Origin: Lentimicrobiaceae bacterium | GTDB taxonomy: Bacteria > Bacteroidota > Bacteroidia > Bacteroidales > F082 | Direction: 5' to 3' | DNA: 59,057 nt | Assembly (NCBI GenBank): GCA_015061315.1 | Contig: SUWV01000013.1 | Span: 1-59,057 of the forward strand | Part shown: positions 52,215 through 59,057 of the stretch, piece after piece | Layout of the letters: each line of letters opens with the position of its first letter | How positions within the stretch are numbered: position 1 is the stretch's first letter | Notes under the pieces: model-generated | Told to the model about the DNA's origin: nothing | The model's input: only the letters and a program-made list of their open reading frames with translations | Databases searched by the model: none | Translations under genes and position numbers: made by a program

Positions 52215-52540
52215 AGAATGTAGAATGAAGAATGTTTGTAGAGACGTGGCACATTACACCGATGATAATTAAAAATATGTAATTGGTGCGTCTCTTCAAT
52301 GAAGAATGTAGAATGTAGAATGAAGAATGTTTGTAGAGACGTGGCACATTACACCGATGATAATTAACAATATGTAATTGGTGCGTCTCTTCAATGAAGA
52401 ATGAAGAATGTAGAATGAAGAATTAAGAATGAAGAATGTTTGTAGAGACGTGGCACATTACACCGATGATAATTAAAAATATGTAATTGGTGCGTCTCTT
52501 CAATGAAGAATGTAGAATGTAGAATGAAGAATGAAGAATT
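52186..52540. repeat. GAAGAAT arrays with three GACG palindromes
   Basis: Three almost identical palindromes (52241-52294, 52336-52389, 52445-52498; GAGACGTGGCACATTACACC...GTAATTGGTGCGTCTC) are separated by GAAGAATGTAGAATG heptamer arrays of different length. Copies differ by one base in the loop (AAAAATAT or AACAATAT). They fill the whole gap before the CtpA gene. Confidence 0.95.
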
Positions 52541-52552
52541 ATGAATTGTAAT

Positions 52553-54211
52553 ATGAATAGATTTAAATTATTATTATTAGCATTATTGTTTCTCCCCACG
52601 TTGATTTTCGCTCAGGAGAAACAAAATAATTTCGAGATTTCAAAAAGCATCGACATCTATAATAACGTGTTAAAATTTCTTAACATGAATTATGTCGATG
52701 AGATAAATCCTGCTGAACTTAACGAGACTGCCATTCATGCTATGCTCAGGGAGTTAGACCCTTATACCGTCTTCATTCCCGAATCAGAGATAGAAGACGT
52801 GCGACTTCTGACGATGGGCGAATATGGCGGCATCGGTTCTATAATTCAATATTATGACGACAACGTACATATCTCTGAGCCTTACGAGAACTTCCCTGCT
52901 CATAAAGCAGGTCTTCTTCCAGGCGATGCTATCATGGAGATAAACGGCGTCAATACCGAGAAGAAATCTGTGAGCGAGGTGAGCGAGCTGCTTAAAGGTC
53001 AGCCTGGCTCCGAACTTACGCTTAAAATAAAACGCGAAGGCGAGAAGAATATCATCACCAAGACCTTGACTCGTGAGAAAATCAAAATAGATAACATTCC
53101 TTATTATACAGTCCTCGATGGCGGAATAGCTTATATCATTCTTAATCAATTTACAAAAGACGCTGCCAAAGAACTTAAAGACGCTTTCCTCACCATGAGA
53201 TCGGAAAACGACCTCAAAGGTCTCATCATCGACCTCAGAGGTAACGGCGGCGGTTTGCTCAACGAGGCTGTCGATATTGTAAACATCTTCGTACCTAAAA
53301 ACAAACTCGTCGTTTATACTCAAGGCAAGACACCAGACCAAAACAGAAATTATTATACAAAACATGAAGCCGATGACATTGACATACCGCTCGCAATCCT
53401 CGTGAACGAGTCGAGTGCTTCGGCAAGTGAAATAGTCTCGGGCGCGATACAAGATTTCGACAGAGGCGTGATAATAGGTCAAAGGACTTTCGGCAAAGGA
53501 TTAGTACAGAACATATTACCAATGGCATATAACACTCAGATGAAGGTTACTATCGCTAAGTATTATATCCCAAGCAAACGCTGCATCCAGGAAATCGACT
53601 ATTCTAAAAAAGCTAAGAACGATACCTTGACAAAGAACGACACTCTCGGCGCTGAATTTAGAACAGCTAACGGTAGAATAGTGTATGAAGGTCATGGCAT
53701 TCAGCCAGATGTGAAGATAGAACCTGAGATGCTTTCAACAATAACAGCTCATCTTTATGCTCAGAATATGATTTTTAAATACGCTAATAAATTTTATAGA
53801 GAGCATAAGACTATAGCGTCTCCTGACAAATTTGAGATCACCGATGAGATATATAACGACTTCGTAAAATTCGTTGAATCACAAGATTTTAAATATACTT
53901 CAGAAAGCGAAAAAGATTTTGAAGAGCTGGTGAAAACAGCGAAAACGGAAGGTTATTACGATAACATCAAAGAGCAATTAGATCTTTTGGAAGAAGAATT
54001 AAAAAGTCACAAGGACAACGACTTGGTCAACAATAAGAAAGAAATCTCCGACATTCTTAAAATGGAAATCGTAAGTCGTTATTATTTTCAGAAAGGAAGA
54101 ATCATCAGTGCTTTGAACGATGACCCAGAGTTGAAAAGAGCTGTCGAGATACTTCTTAATTCCAATGGTAAAAACGAATACGAAACAATATTAAAAGGAA
54201 TTAACAATTGA
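52553..54211 (+). CDS. S41 family carboxy-terminal processing protease
   Basis: Periplasmic Ser/Lys protease of the CtpA/Prc family. The 552-aa protein has a signal peptide (MNRFKLLLLALLFLPTLIFA), an N-terminal helical domain, and a PDZ domain (GIGSIIQYYDDNVHISEPYE, then AGLLPGDAIMEINGV). The S41 core has catalytic Ser290 in SSASASE and Lys315 in FGKG, both at the family spacing of 25. A C-terminal helical extension of about 130 residues is typical for Bacteroidota. The start is the second ATG, because the first four codons sit in the repeat. The end (GINN) and stop are at the edge of a TTAACAATTGA array. Confidence 0.93.
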   Translation: MNRFKLLLLALLFLPTLIFAQEKQNNFEISKSIDIYNNVLKFLNMNYVDEINPAELNETAIHAMLRELDPYTVFIPESEIEDVRLLTMGEYGGIGSIIQYYDDNVHISEPYENFPAHKAGLLPGDAIMEINGVNTEKKSVSEVSELLKGQPGSELTLKIKREGEKNIITKTLTREKIKIDNIPYYTVLDGGIAYIILNQFTKDAAKELKDAFLTMRSENDLKGLIIDLRGNGGGLLNEAVDIVNIFVPKNKLVVYTQGKTPDQNRNYYTKHEADDIDIPLAILVNESSASASEIVSGAIQDFDRGVIIGQRTFGKGLVQNILPMAYNTQMKVTIAKYYIPSKRCIQEIDYSKKAKNDTLTKNDTLGAEFRTANGRIVYEGHGIQPDVKIEPEMLSTITAHLYAQNMIFKYANKFYREHKTIASPDKFEITDEIYNDFVKFVESQDFKYTSESEKDFEELVKTAKTEGYYDNIKEQLDLLEEELKSHKDNDLVNNKKEISDILKMEIVSRYYFQKGRIISALNDDPELKRAVEILLNSNGKNEYETILKGINN

Positions 54212-54305
54212 CAATTAACAATTTACAATTTACAATTTACAATTGACAATTGACAATTAACAATTTACAATTGACAATTAACAATTGACAATTAACAGTG
54301 TACAA
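54202..54305. repeat. Heptamer array (AATTGAC / AATTTAC / AATTAAC)
   Basis: About fourteen 7-nt words in direct orientation; the ctpA stop codon is the TGA of the second word. Confidence 0.92.
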
Positions 54306-54311
54306 TAATTT

Positions 54312-55949
54312 ATGAAGGTTGAATACGGTAAAACGGGAACTTATTTTTATTTGGTAGGATTGATATTGGTTGCGATATTTATTCCTACTTCAAAGTTCGG
54401 TTTGAGCGTATCGCAGTTTTATCTCCTCGCCTTATGGCTGCTCGTCGGTCTCGACATGAAAGCTGTCAATAAAATGTTTCAGGAGAAGCCGTTTTTCAGC
54501 AGAATAACATCTCGTATCGTACTATCTTTCAAAGGTATATGGAACAATATCAAAACACGCTCCAATGATTTTATTCATAATAAAGTCGCTGTCGTGATGG
54601 TGTCGATGTATTTGTTACATTTTGTCGGTTTGATATATACATCTGATTTTCAATATGCTTTTAAAGACATAAGGATAAAATTACCTTTATTGGTATTTCC
54701 TCTTATTATCTCAACCATGAAACCATTGAATCGCAAGCAGTTCGATACTGTGTTGTGGTTTTTTATAAGCTCTGTTTTCTTCGTCACAATACTCGGCTTC
54801 ATAAAATATCTTCGTCGTGACTTTGTAGACGTTAGGGAATTGTCGGTTTTTGTAAGTCATATACGAGTGTCACTCTGTATGGTTTTCTCTATATTTGTAT
54901 TGGGATATTATCTCGTAAAAAGAAATTTCAAGCCTTTTATCAAAGCATTTATAGTTATCCTGATGTTATGGTTTTTATGGCAGATAATGATATGGGAGTC
55001 GTTTATTGGAATTGTGATAATATCAATCTTAACAGTATCTGTTTTGTTAATATCTATTATGAGAAACAGAAATAGAATAGTTAAGATTTCTGTGTTAACA
55101 GCGGTTGCAATAGTGGTGTTGTCGGTGTCATATTATTTGTATGATATGATATATAGGTATAGGACTCCAGAAAAAATCGTTGTAGAACAATTAGATACAC
55201 ATACTAAATTAGGCAATCCTTATGTTTTTGACACTGTCGGTTATAGGATTGAAGATGGTCGTTATGTTGGGATATATCTTTCGATAGATGAGATGATAAA
55301 CGCATGGAATGCGCGTAGCGATAAGAAGATAAATAGCATATATGACGATGGTTATGGCTCGTTGATACGTTATCTTACATCGAAAGATTTAAGGAAAGAT
55401 GCAGAAGGAGTGTCGCAACTTACTGACGATGATGTGATGAATATTGAAAATGGCATTGCAAATTATAATTATATCGAGAATCCGGGATTGAAGACTCGTA
55501 TCATGAAGATAATGGTTGCATACGATAATTATGCTGATGGTAGAGATGCTAACGGAAGCTCTGTGTTTCAACGTATTGAATTTATCAAAGCATCGCTGAA
55601 TATTATTAAAGAGAACATTCTTTTCGGAGTGGGAACTGGTGATATAGCAAACGCTTTTGCAAATTATTACGAAGAGACAAATTCTAAATTATTACCAGAA
55701 AACAGATTTAGAAGTCATAACCAATATCTTGCAATAACAGTAGCCTTTGGAATTATCGGTTTGTTATGGTTCTTGTTTTCAATGTTTTACCCAATATTTG
55801 TAGATAAGAAAAACAGAAACTATCTATATCTGATTTTCATTTTCATCATGGCACTTTCGATGCTTACCGAAGATACGCTCGAAACACAAATCGGAGTGAC
55901 GTTATTCGCTTTCTTCAATTCGTTTTTAGTGTTTACGAGAAATACATAA
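54312..55949 (+). CDS. O-antigen ligase/polymerase (Wzy/WaaL family)
   Basis: The 545-aa polytopic protein has about ten to twelve helices. The Wzy_C region is recognisable: GVGTGDIANAFANYYEETN, then RSHNQYLAITVAFGIIGLLW with the RxHN-type loop, and paired late helices. Between helices, residues about 280-430 form one large soluble loop (RTPEKIVVEQL, then SDKKINSIYDD, then YNYIENPGL). This is longer than in most family members and presumably periplasmic. Such proteins join or polymerise O-chains in the periplasm. In T9SS organisms a WaaL-type ligase makes the A-LPS anchor, a possible job here. Confidence 0.82.
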   Translation: MKVEYGKTGTYFYLVGLILVAIFIPTSKFGLSVSQFYLLALWLLVGLDMKAVNKMFQEKPFFSRITSRIVLSFKGIWNNIKTRSNDFIHNKVAVVMVSMYLLHFVGLIYTSDFQYAFKDIRIKLPLLVFPLIISTMKPLNRKQFDTVLWFFISSVFFVTILGFIKYLRRDFVDVRELSVFVSHIRVSLCMVFSIFVLGYYLVKRNFKPFIKAFIVILMLWFLWQIMIWESFIGIVIISILTVSVLLISIMRNRNRIVKISVLTAVAIVVLSVSYYLYDMIYRYRTPEKIVVEQLDTHTKLGNPYVFDTVGYRIEDGRYVGIYLSIDEMINAWNARSDKKINSIYDDGYGSLIRYLTSKDLRKDAEGVSQLTDDDVMNIENGIANYNYIENPGLKTRIMKIMVAYDNYADGRDANGSSVFQRIEFIKASLNIIKENILFGVGTGDIANAFANYYEETNSKLLPENRFRSHNQYLAITVAFGIIGLLWFLFSMFYPIFVDKKNRNYLYLIFIFIMALSMLTEDTLETQIGVTLFAFFNSFLVFTRNT

Positions 55950-56037
55950 GACGCAGCAATTACATATTGTTTATTTTCAATAGTGTAATTGATACGTCTA
56001 TACTCGTTGTCTCGTTGACTTGTTGTCTTGTTGACTT
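55949..56037. repeat. GACG palindrome plus octamer array between convergent genes
   Basis: Right after the ligase stop: AGACGCAGCAATTACATATTG with GTGTAATTGATACGTCT, then CTCGTTGT, CTCGTTGA, CTTGTTGT, CTTGTTGA, ending at the GtrA stop on the other strand. Confidence 0.92.
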
Positions 56038-56040
56038 AAT

Positions 56041-56442
56041 TTACGCAAAAGTGAATAATAGATTTGCAAAGAAATTCCAGATTGTCGTAATTCCTATCGC
56101 GAATAATTTGCTTAAATAGAAATTCCATTTTAATTTCTCATTTAATAAATATAAGACCAAAGAATTGATACCTAATCCTATGGTCGATACGATCATAAAT
56201 TGAACGTATTGTGTGCCGACTTGTTCGTTCTGACTTTCAAAAGTCCAGATTCTGTTCAGGAAATAATTTGATGTGGCTGCGAGAATAAATCCTATCGCAT
56301 TACTTAGGAATTTATTAAGTCTTAAAATCTCTTTGCAAAGATACGTCATCCCGAAATCTATTATCATTCCGGAACAACCCACGACTCCAAATTTTAGAAA
56401 TTTAGAAATCAAAACCTTATCTATTGCAAATAAACATTTCAT
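56041..56442 (-). CDS. GtrA family membrane protein
   Basis: The 133-aa protein has four predicted helices with the GtrA/DPMS signature FLKFGVVGCSGMIIDFGMTY and SNYFLNRIWTFES. Family members are thought to flip undecaprenyl-linked sugars for O-antigen modification or cell-wall arabinan. Alone, without a GtrB glycosyltransferase beside it, its partner is unknown; the two glycosyltransferases 4-5 kb away are of another fold. The neighbourhood of LPS genes favours a role in surface glycan building. Confidence 0.88.
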   Translation of the reverse strand: MKCLFAIDKVLISKFLKFGVVGCSGMIIDFGMTYLCKEILRLNKFLSNAIGFILAATSNYFLNRIWTFESQNEQVGTQYVQFMIVSTIGLGINSLVLYLLNEKLKWNFYLSKLFAIGITTIWNFFANLLFTFA

Positions 56443-56446
56443 TTTT

Positions 56447-56530
56447 AGTTATGAGTTGATAGCTAACAGTTATCAGTTAATAGTTATAAGTTATTAATTA
56501 TTAACTATTAATTATTCATTGTACATTTTT
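56447..56530. repeat. Degenerate heptamer array (AGTTATC, ATTATTA, GTTCATT)
   Basis: Words such as AGTTATG, AGTTGAT, AGTTATC, AGTTAAT grade into ATTAATTATTA and CATTGTTCATT. The last words are translated as the C-terminus of the CPBP gene. Confidence 0.75.
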
Positions 56531-57392
56531 CATTGTTCATTCTCTTTATCGCAAGCCAGAACAAAGCGACCATTAAAGCGATGCTTATTAATAAAGGTAA
56601 CAACTGTGTCTGTCCGAATGTTTCAACGTCAATATTAGTTATACCGATATTATTAAGATAATAAATTACGACGGCTGTTGCGTTGTTTACGAAGTGCATA
56701 AACATTGATACCCAGATGCTTCGCGAATAGTAGAACATATAACCGAGTAGCATACCTAAGACCAAGCGAGGGATAAATGCGTAGAAATCAAAGTGGATGA
56801 ATGAGAATATCACCGAAGCTATGATGATGCCGACATGAGCGTTTTTGCAAATTTTTATTAAGGATGTCTGTATTATAGAACGGAAAAGCAACTCTTCTCC
56901 TAGGGCTGCTAATCCAGCTATCATGATGAGGTTAATGACAAATCCTCCGAAGGTATTGACATTAACTAACTTCTCGAGTACGACTGCCGATGACTCATAC
57001 ATCTCTTTTATTAATTCCTCAATTCTGCTCATCGACTCAGGTAATTTCAATCCGGCGTTCCATTCTGCAAAGACATTATTAAGAGGCAGAATGGCGAACA
57101 TCATTATGAAACCTATTATAAACCAATGATATGAAACTTTTTTTGTCCCTAACGACTCCTTCGGATTATCTTTTACCAAGATGGCATATAAAATAGGAGG
57201 AAGTACGAAAGTGAATATTTGCGAGCTTATCTGCATGAAACGAAGCGAGTTCAGCGACATAGCATCTTGTCCTGTCACTAAAGGATATATAACTCCAATT
57301 ACGCTGCCTATTATCAAGCCTAAAATAAGTAATGCAGCTAAGAGGAATATTCTTTCTAACTTATTAGTTTTCTTTATTATCGGGAAATTCAT
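56508..57392 (-). CDS. CPBP family intramembrane glutamic endopeptidase
   Basis: Type II CAAX-prenyl-protease-like membrane enzyme. The 294-aa protein has about eight helices and the three catalytic motifs: EELLFR (Glu166, Glu167, Arg171), FSFIHFD (His200) and MHFVNN (His233, Asn236). All key residues are present, so it should be active. Substrate unknown; bacterial members process peptides or act as scaffolds. The last ten residues (MNNEKCTMNN) come from an adjacent TTCATTGT array. The promoter at 57412-57419 faces dusB divergently. Confidence 0.88.
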   Translation of the reverse strand: MNFPIIKKTNKLERIFLLAALLILGLIIGSVIGVIYPLVTGQDAMSLNSLRFMQISSQIFTFVLPPILYAILVKDNPKESLGTKKVSYHWFIIGFIMMFAILPLNNVFAEWNAGLKLPESMSRIEELIKEMYESSAVVLEKLVNVNTFGGFVINLIMIAGLAALGEELLFRSIIQTSLIKICKNAHVGIIIASVIFSFIHFDFYAFIPRLVLGMLLGYMFYYSRSIWVSMFMHFVNNATAVVIYYLNNIGITNIDVETFGQTQLLPLLISIALMVALFWLAIKRMNNEKCTMNN

Positions 57393-57411
57393 GACTGATA
57401 TTATTTATTTG

Positions 57412-57419
57412 CAAATTTA
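57412..57419 (-). promoter_or_regulatory. -7 box for the CPBP gene
   Basis: TAAATTTGCA on the minus strand, 20 nt before the ATG. Confidence 0.6.
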
Positions 57420-57443
57420 ATATTTTTGATAAGATGAATTGAT

Positions 57444-57451
57444 TATTTTTG
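57444..57451 (+). promoter_or_regulatory. -7 box for dusB
   Basis: TATTTTTGCA, 18 nt before the dusB ATG at 57469. Confidence 0.6.
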
Positions 57452-57468
57452 CATAATATTTTTTGTTT

Positions 57469-58458
57469 ATGATCAAGATTGCGAATTTAGAATTTGAAGA
57501 TATACCTTTGCTGTTGGCTCCGATGGAAGGTGTCACCGATCCTCCGTTTCGTCACGCTTGCAAGGAGCAGGGCGCTGATATTGTCTATTCGGAATTTATC
57601 TCTTCCGACGGCTTGATTCGTGACGCTGTGAAGAGTGTTCGTAAGTTAGGTTTTGTTGAGGAAGAGCGACCTTTTGGAGTACAGATCTTCGGTAACAGCA
57701 TCGAGCCTATGGTAGAAGCTGCTCGTTATGCGGAGCGTTATAATCCTGATATTATTGACATTAACTTCGGTTGCCCTGTTAAGAAAGTCGCTTCTAAAGG
57801 TGCAGGTTCTGGTATTTTAAACGACATTCCTAAGATGATTGCCATCACAGATGCTGTCGTGAAGTCAGTGAAGAAACCTGTGACGGTCAAGACGCGTCTC
57901 GGATACGACAGCGATCATAAAGAGATAGTTGATATTGCTGAGCGTCTGCAAGATGTGGGGATACAGGCTCTTACGATACATGGACGCCTGCGTACTACTA
58001 AATGGGGAGAGCCTGCCGACTGGACTTTGATAGGGGAGGTGAAGAACAATCCTCGCATGACGATACCGATTATCGGTAATGGCGATGTCGTTGACGGACC
58101 TTCAGCAAAATATTTCTTGGATAATTATGGTGTTGATGGTCTTATGATAGGACGCGCTACTTATGGTAACCCATGGATTTTTAAAGAGATAAAACATTAT
58201 TTGAAGACGGGTGAGTTACTCCCTCCTCCAACGGTTGAAGAAAGAGTGCGTGTCGCTAAATCTCATCTGAAGGATTCCTTGAATTATAAGAAAGATGAGT
58301 TTTATGCCGTGATGGAAATGCGTAAACACTGGGGACTTTACTTCAAAGGCTTTGTTAATTTCAAGCAATTTAAGATGCGATTGATGGAGGTCAAGACCGT
58401 TGATGAGGTGTTTGCTATTTTAGATGAAGTGGTAAAATATTATGTCTCAAATGATTAG
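57469..58458 (+). CDS. dusB: tRNA-dihydrouridine synthase
   Basis: FMN enzyme that reduces uridines in the tRNA D-loop. The 329-aa protein starts MIKIANLEFEDIPLLLAPM, with the FMN-phosphate region and the active-site Cys102 in INFGCPVKKVASKGAG. It continues with TVKTRLGYD, LTIHGRLRTTKW and GNGDVVDGPSAKYFLDNYGVDG, quoted in parts. A C-terminal helical tRNA-binding domain follows. The DusB assignment rests on the KKVASKGAGSG motif. A TTG two codons upstream is less likely than this ATG. A tRNA gene lies 130 nt downstream. Confidence 0.93.
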   Translation: MIKIANLEFEDIPLLLAPMEGVTDPPFRHACKEQGADIVYSEFISSDGLIRDAVKSVRKLGFVEEERPFGVQIFGNSIEPMVEAARYAERYNPDIIDINFGCPVKKVASKGAGSGILNDIPKMIAITDAVVKSVKKPVTVKTRLGYDSDHKEIVDIAERLQDVGIQALTIHGRLRTTKWGEPADWTLIGEVKNNPRMTIPIIGNGDVVDGPSAKYFLDNYGVDGLMIGRATYGNPWIFKEIKHYLKTGELLPPPTVEERVRVAKSHLKDSLNYKKDEFYAVMEMRKHWGLYFKGFVNFKQFKMRLMEVKTVDEVFAILDEVVKYYVSND

Positions 58459-58542
58459 GAATAAGATGTTATTATCCTTTTAATAACATAATTTTTTTTG
58501 AAAATTTTTAATTTTTTTGTTACAATGTTATCAATATTTTTG

Positions 58543-58550
58543 TAACTTTG
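58543..58550 (+). promoter_or_regulatory. -7 box of the tRNA-CAU gene
   Basis: TAACTTTGCA, with TTTG about 23 nt upstream. Confidence 0.65.
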
Positions 58551-58587
58551 CACTCGCAAAACCAAAGGATAGAATTAAAATTATCCT

Positions 58588-58661
58588 GCTCCTATAGCTC
58601 AGTTGGTTAGAGTAGCTGACTCATAATCAGTTGGTCCCTGGTTCAAGTCCAGGTGGGAGCA
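58588..58661 (+). tRNA. tRNA-CAU (tRNA-Ile2 or elongator Met)
   Basis: The cloverleaf is complete: acceptor GCTCCTA/TGGGAGC, D-stem GCTC/GAGT, anticodon stem GCTGA/TCAGT with loop CTCATAA, T-stem CCTGG/CCAGG, discriminator A, no encoded CCA. It is not the initiator (paired 1-72, no GGG/CCC in the anticodon stem). C4-G69 and C5-G68 and the TTGGTC...CTGGTTCAAGTCCAG half resemble tRNA-Ile2, whose C34 is changed to lysidine; elongator tRNA-Met stays possible. Confidence 0.9.
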
Positions 58662-58669
58662 CAGAAGGA

Positions 58670-58702
58670 AACGCCTCGATGAAAGTCGGGGCGTTTTTTT
58701 TT
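58670..58702 (+). terminator. Terminator after the tRNA
   Basis: ACGCCTCGAT-GAAA-GTCGGGGCGT forms a 10-position stem with G-U pairs and a GAAA tetraloop, followed by nine T. Confidence 0.9.
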
Positions 58703-58703
58703 G

Positions 58704-58924
58704 TCCATTAAAACTCACGAATTTAAGCTAAACTAATTCTTTTCGTGCGATATTAGTGTTATTTCGTGGATAAGATATTGTCCACTAAAGTACACGAATT
58801 AACGCGAAACTATTTTTTCGTGTAATATTAGCGTTATTTCGTGGATAAGATATTGTCCACTAAAGTACACGAATTAACATTAAACTATTTTTTCGTGTAA
58901 TATTAGTGTTATTTCGTGGATAAG
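58704..58924. repeat. Three tandem copies of a 75-77 nt CCACTAAA...TTTCGTGG unit
   Basis: Copies start at 58704, 58781 and 58856. Each opens TCCACTAAAGTACACGAATT (first copy TCCATTAAAACTCACGAATT) and ends TTATTTCGTGGATAAG. The ends are complementary (CCAC..AAA with TTTCGTGG), so each unit can fold on itself. Confidence 0.9.
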
Positions 58925-58992
58925 AAAAAGGGTATAATAGACAAAAATAGTTGGTAAAATCTTTATAAGTTAATGTTTACCAATTAAATGTG

Positions 58993-59026
58993 GTAACTTT
59001 GATGAAATCGTTTTCATCAAAGTTAC
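58993..59026. terminator. Perfect 15-bp inverted repeat followed by six T
   Basis: GTAACTTTGATGAAA and TTTCATCAAAGTTAC pair exactly around TCGT, with TTTTTT after it. Form of a strong terminator, though no gene ending here is visible on the plus strand. Confidence 0.7.
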
Positions 59027-59032
59027 TTTTTT

Positions 59033-59057
59033 ATGTCAAGAAACAGGAAAGAAAGGT
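59033..59057 (+). CDS. Possible start of a gene cut by the window edge
   Basis: ATG followed by codons MSRNRKER with no stop before the window ends. Directly behind the perfect hairpin. Too short to identify. Confidence 0.25.

Noticed and set aside
52241..52498. Three regularly spaced repeats resembling a small CRISPR array
   Set aside because: The repeats are 54-nt palindromes and the spacers are themselves GAAGAAT arrays, not unique sequence; no cas gene is present.
52784..53482. 232-aa open frame antisense to the CtpA gene
   Set aside because: Shadow frame; the plus-strand S41 motifs are intact and explain the sequence.

Overview
The window reads as a chromosomal segment of an AT-rich Bacteroidota (Bacteroidales-like) bacterium. 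Evidence: many promoters carry the Bacteroidota -7 box TAnnTTTG (usually TATCTTTG or TATATTTG); three secreted giants end in, or in one case have a variant of, the type IX secretion (T9SS) C-terminal sorting domain; and several Bacteroidota-typical families are present (DUF6029, Omp28-related, DUF4296, PagL-like acyloxyacyl hydrolase). I see no ribosomal RNA, phage, transposase gene or CRISPR array. There are two CAU-anticodon tRNAs (one clearly the initiator) and one probable small structured RNA.

Layout. 1-5.9 kb: minus-strand housekeeping genes (rhomboid protease, purE, glutamate decarboxylase, S4 RNA-binding protein, der, era), with a candidate 6S-like small RNA at the left edge. 6-11 kb: PagL-like outer-membrane enzyme, initiator tRNA, a kinase-dCMP deaminase fusion, a LOG-family nucleotidase and an M20 amidohydrolase. 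11.2-15.4 kb: manA, then a TlpA thioredoxin / DUF6029 / Omp28 envelope operon. 15.5-26 kb: lysC, a GadC-like permease, hpt-adk, malQ, osmC, recQ with a small lipoprotein, kdsD. 26.2-46.5 kb: lptB, then three T9SS-type surface proteins (2126, 3072 and 832 aa) and an 81-aa protein with a PLGSG-TM-basic tail. 47-58.5 kb: pssA, a PAS protein, an LptF/G permease with two glycosyltransferases, a CtpA protease, an O-antigen ligase/polymerase, GtrA, a CPBP protease, dusB and a second CAU tRNA. LPS biogenesis and export genes (kdsD, lptB, lptF/G, glycosyltransferases, ligase) flank the T9SS cargo genes. This fits the known use of an anionic LPS as anchor for T9SS cargo, although that link is inferred here.

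The most unusual feature is not a gene. Nearly every transcription-unit end is followed, usually within 0-10 nt of the stop codon, by an array of 7-nt or 8-nt words (GACTTTA, GACTACA, AATTGTT, GAAGAAT, GACTACAA, ACTCCATA, GTGACTTG and others). Many arrays are arranged as an array followed by its own reverse complement. Four octamer arrays have the exact centre AGTACT. Many are coupled to a roughly 50-60 nt palindrome with GAGACG...CGTCTC ends. Intergenic gaps inside operons have none. In several genes the arrays enter the coding sequence: two sit in frame inside malQ, and others supply the C-terminal tails of pssA, a glycosyltransferase, a CPBP protease and ctpA. I regard this array-palindrome system as the best candidate for something undescribed. 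Two further dispersed repeat types (a REP-like duplicated block at 46.7-47.06 kb and a CCACTAAA/TTTCGTGG family after both tRNAs) are also present.
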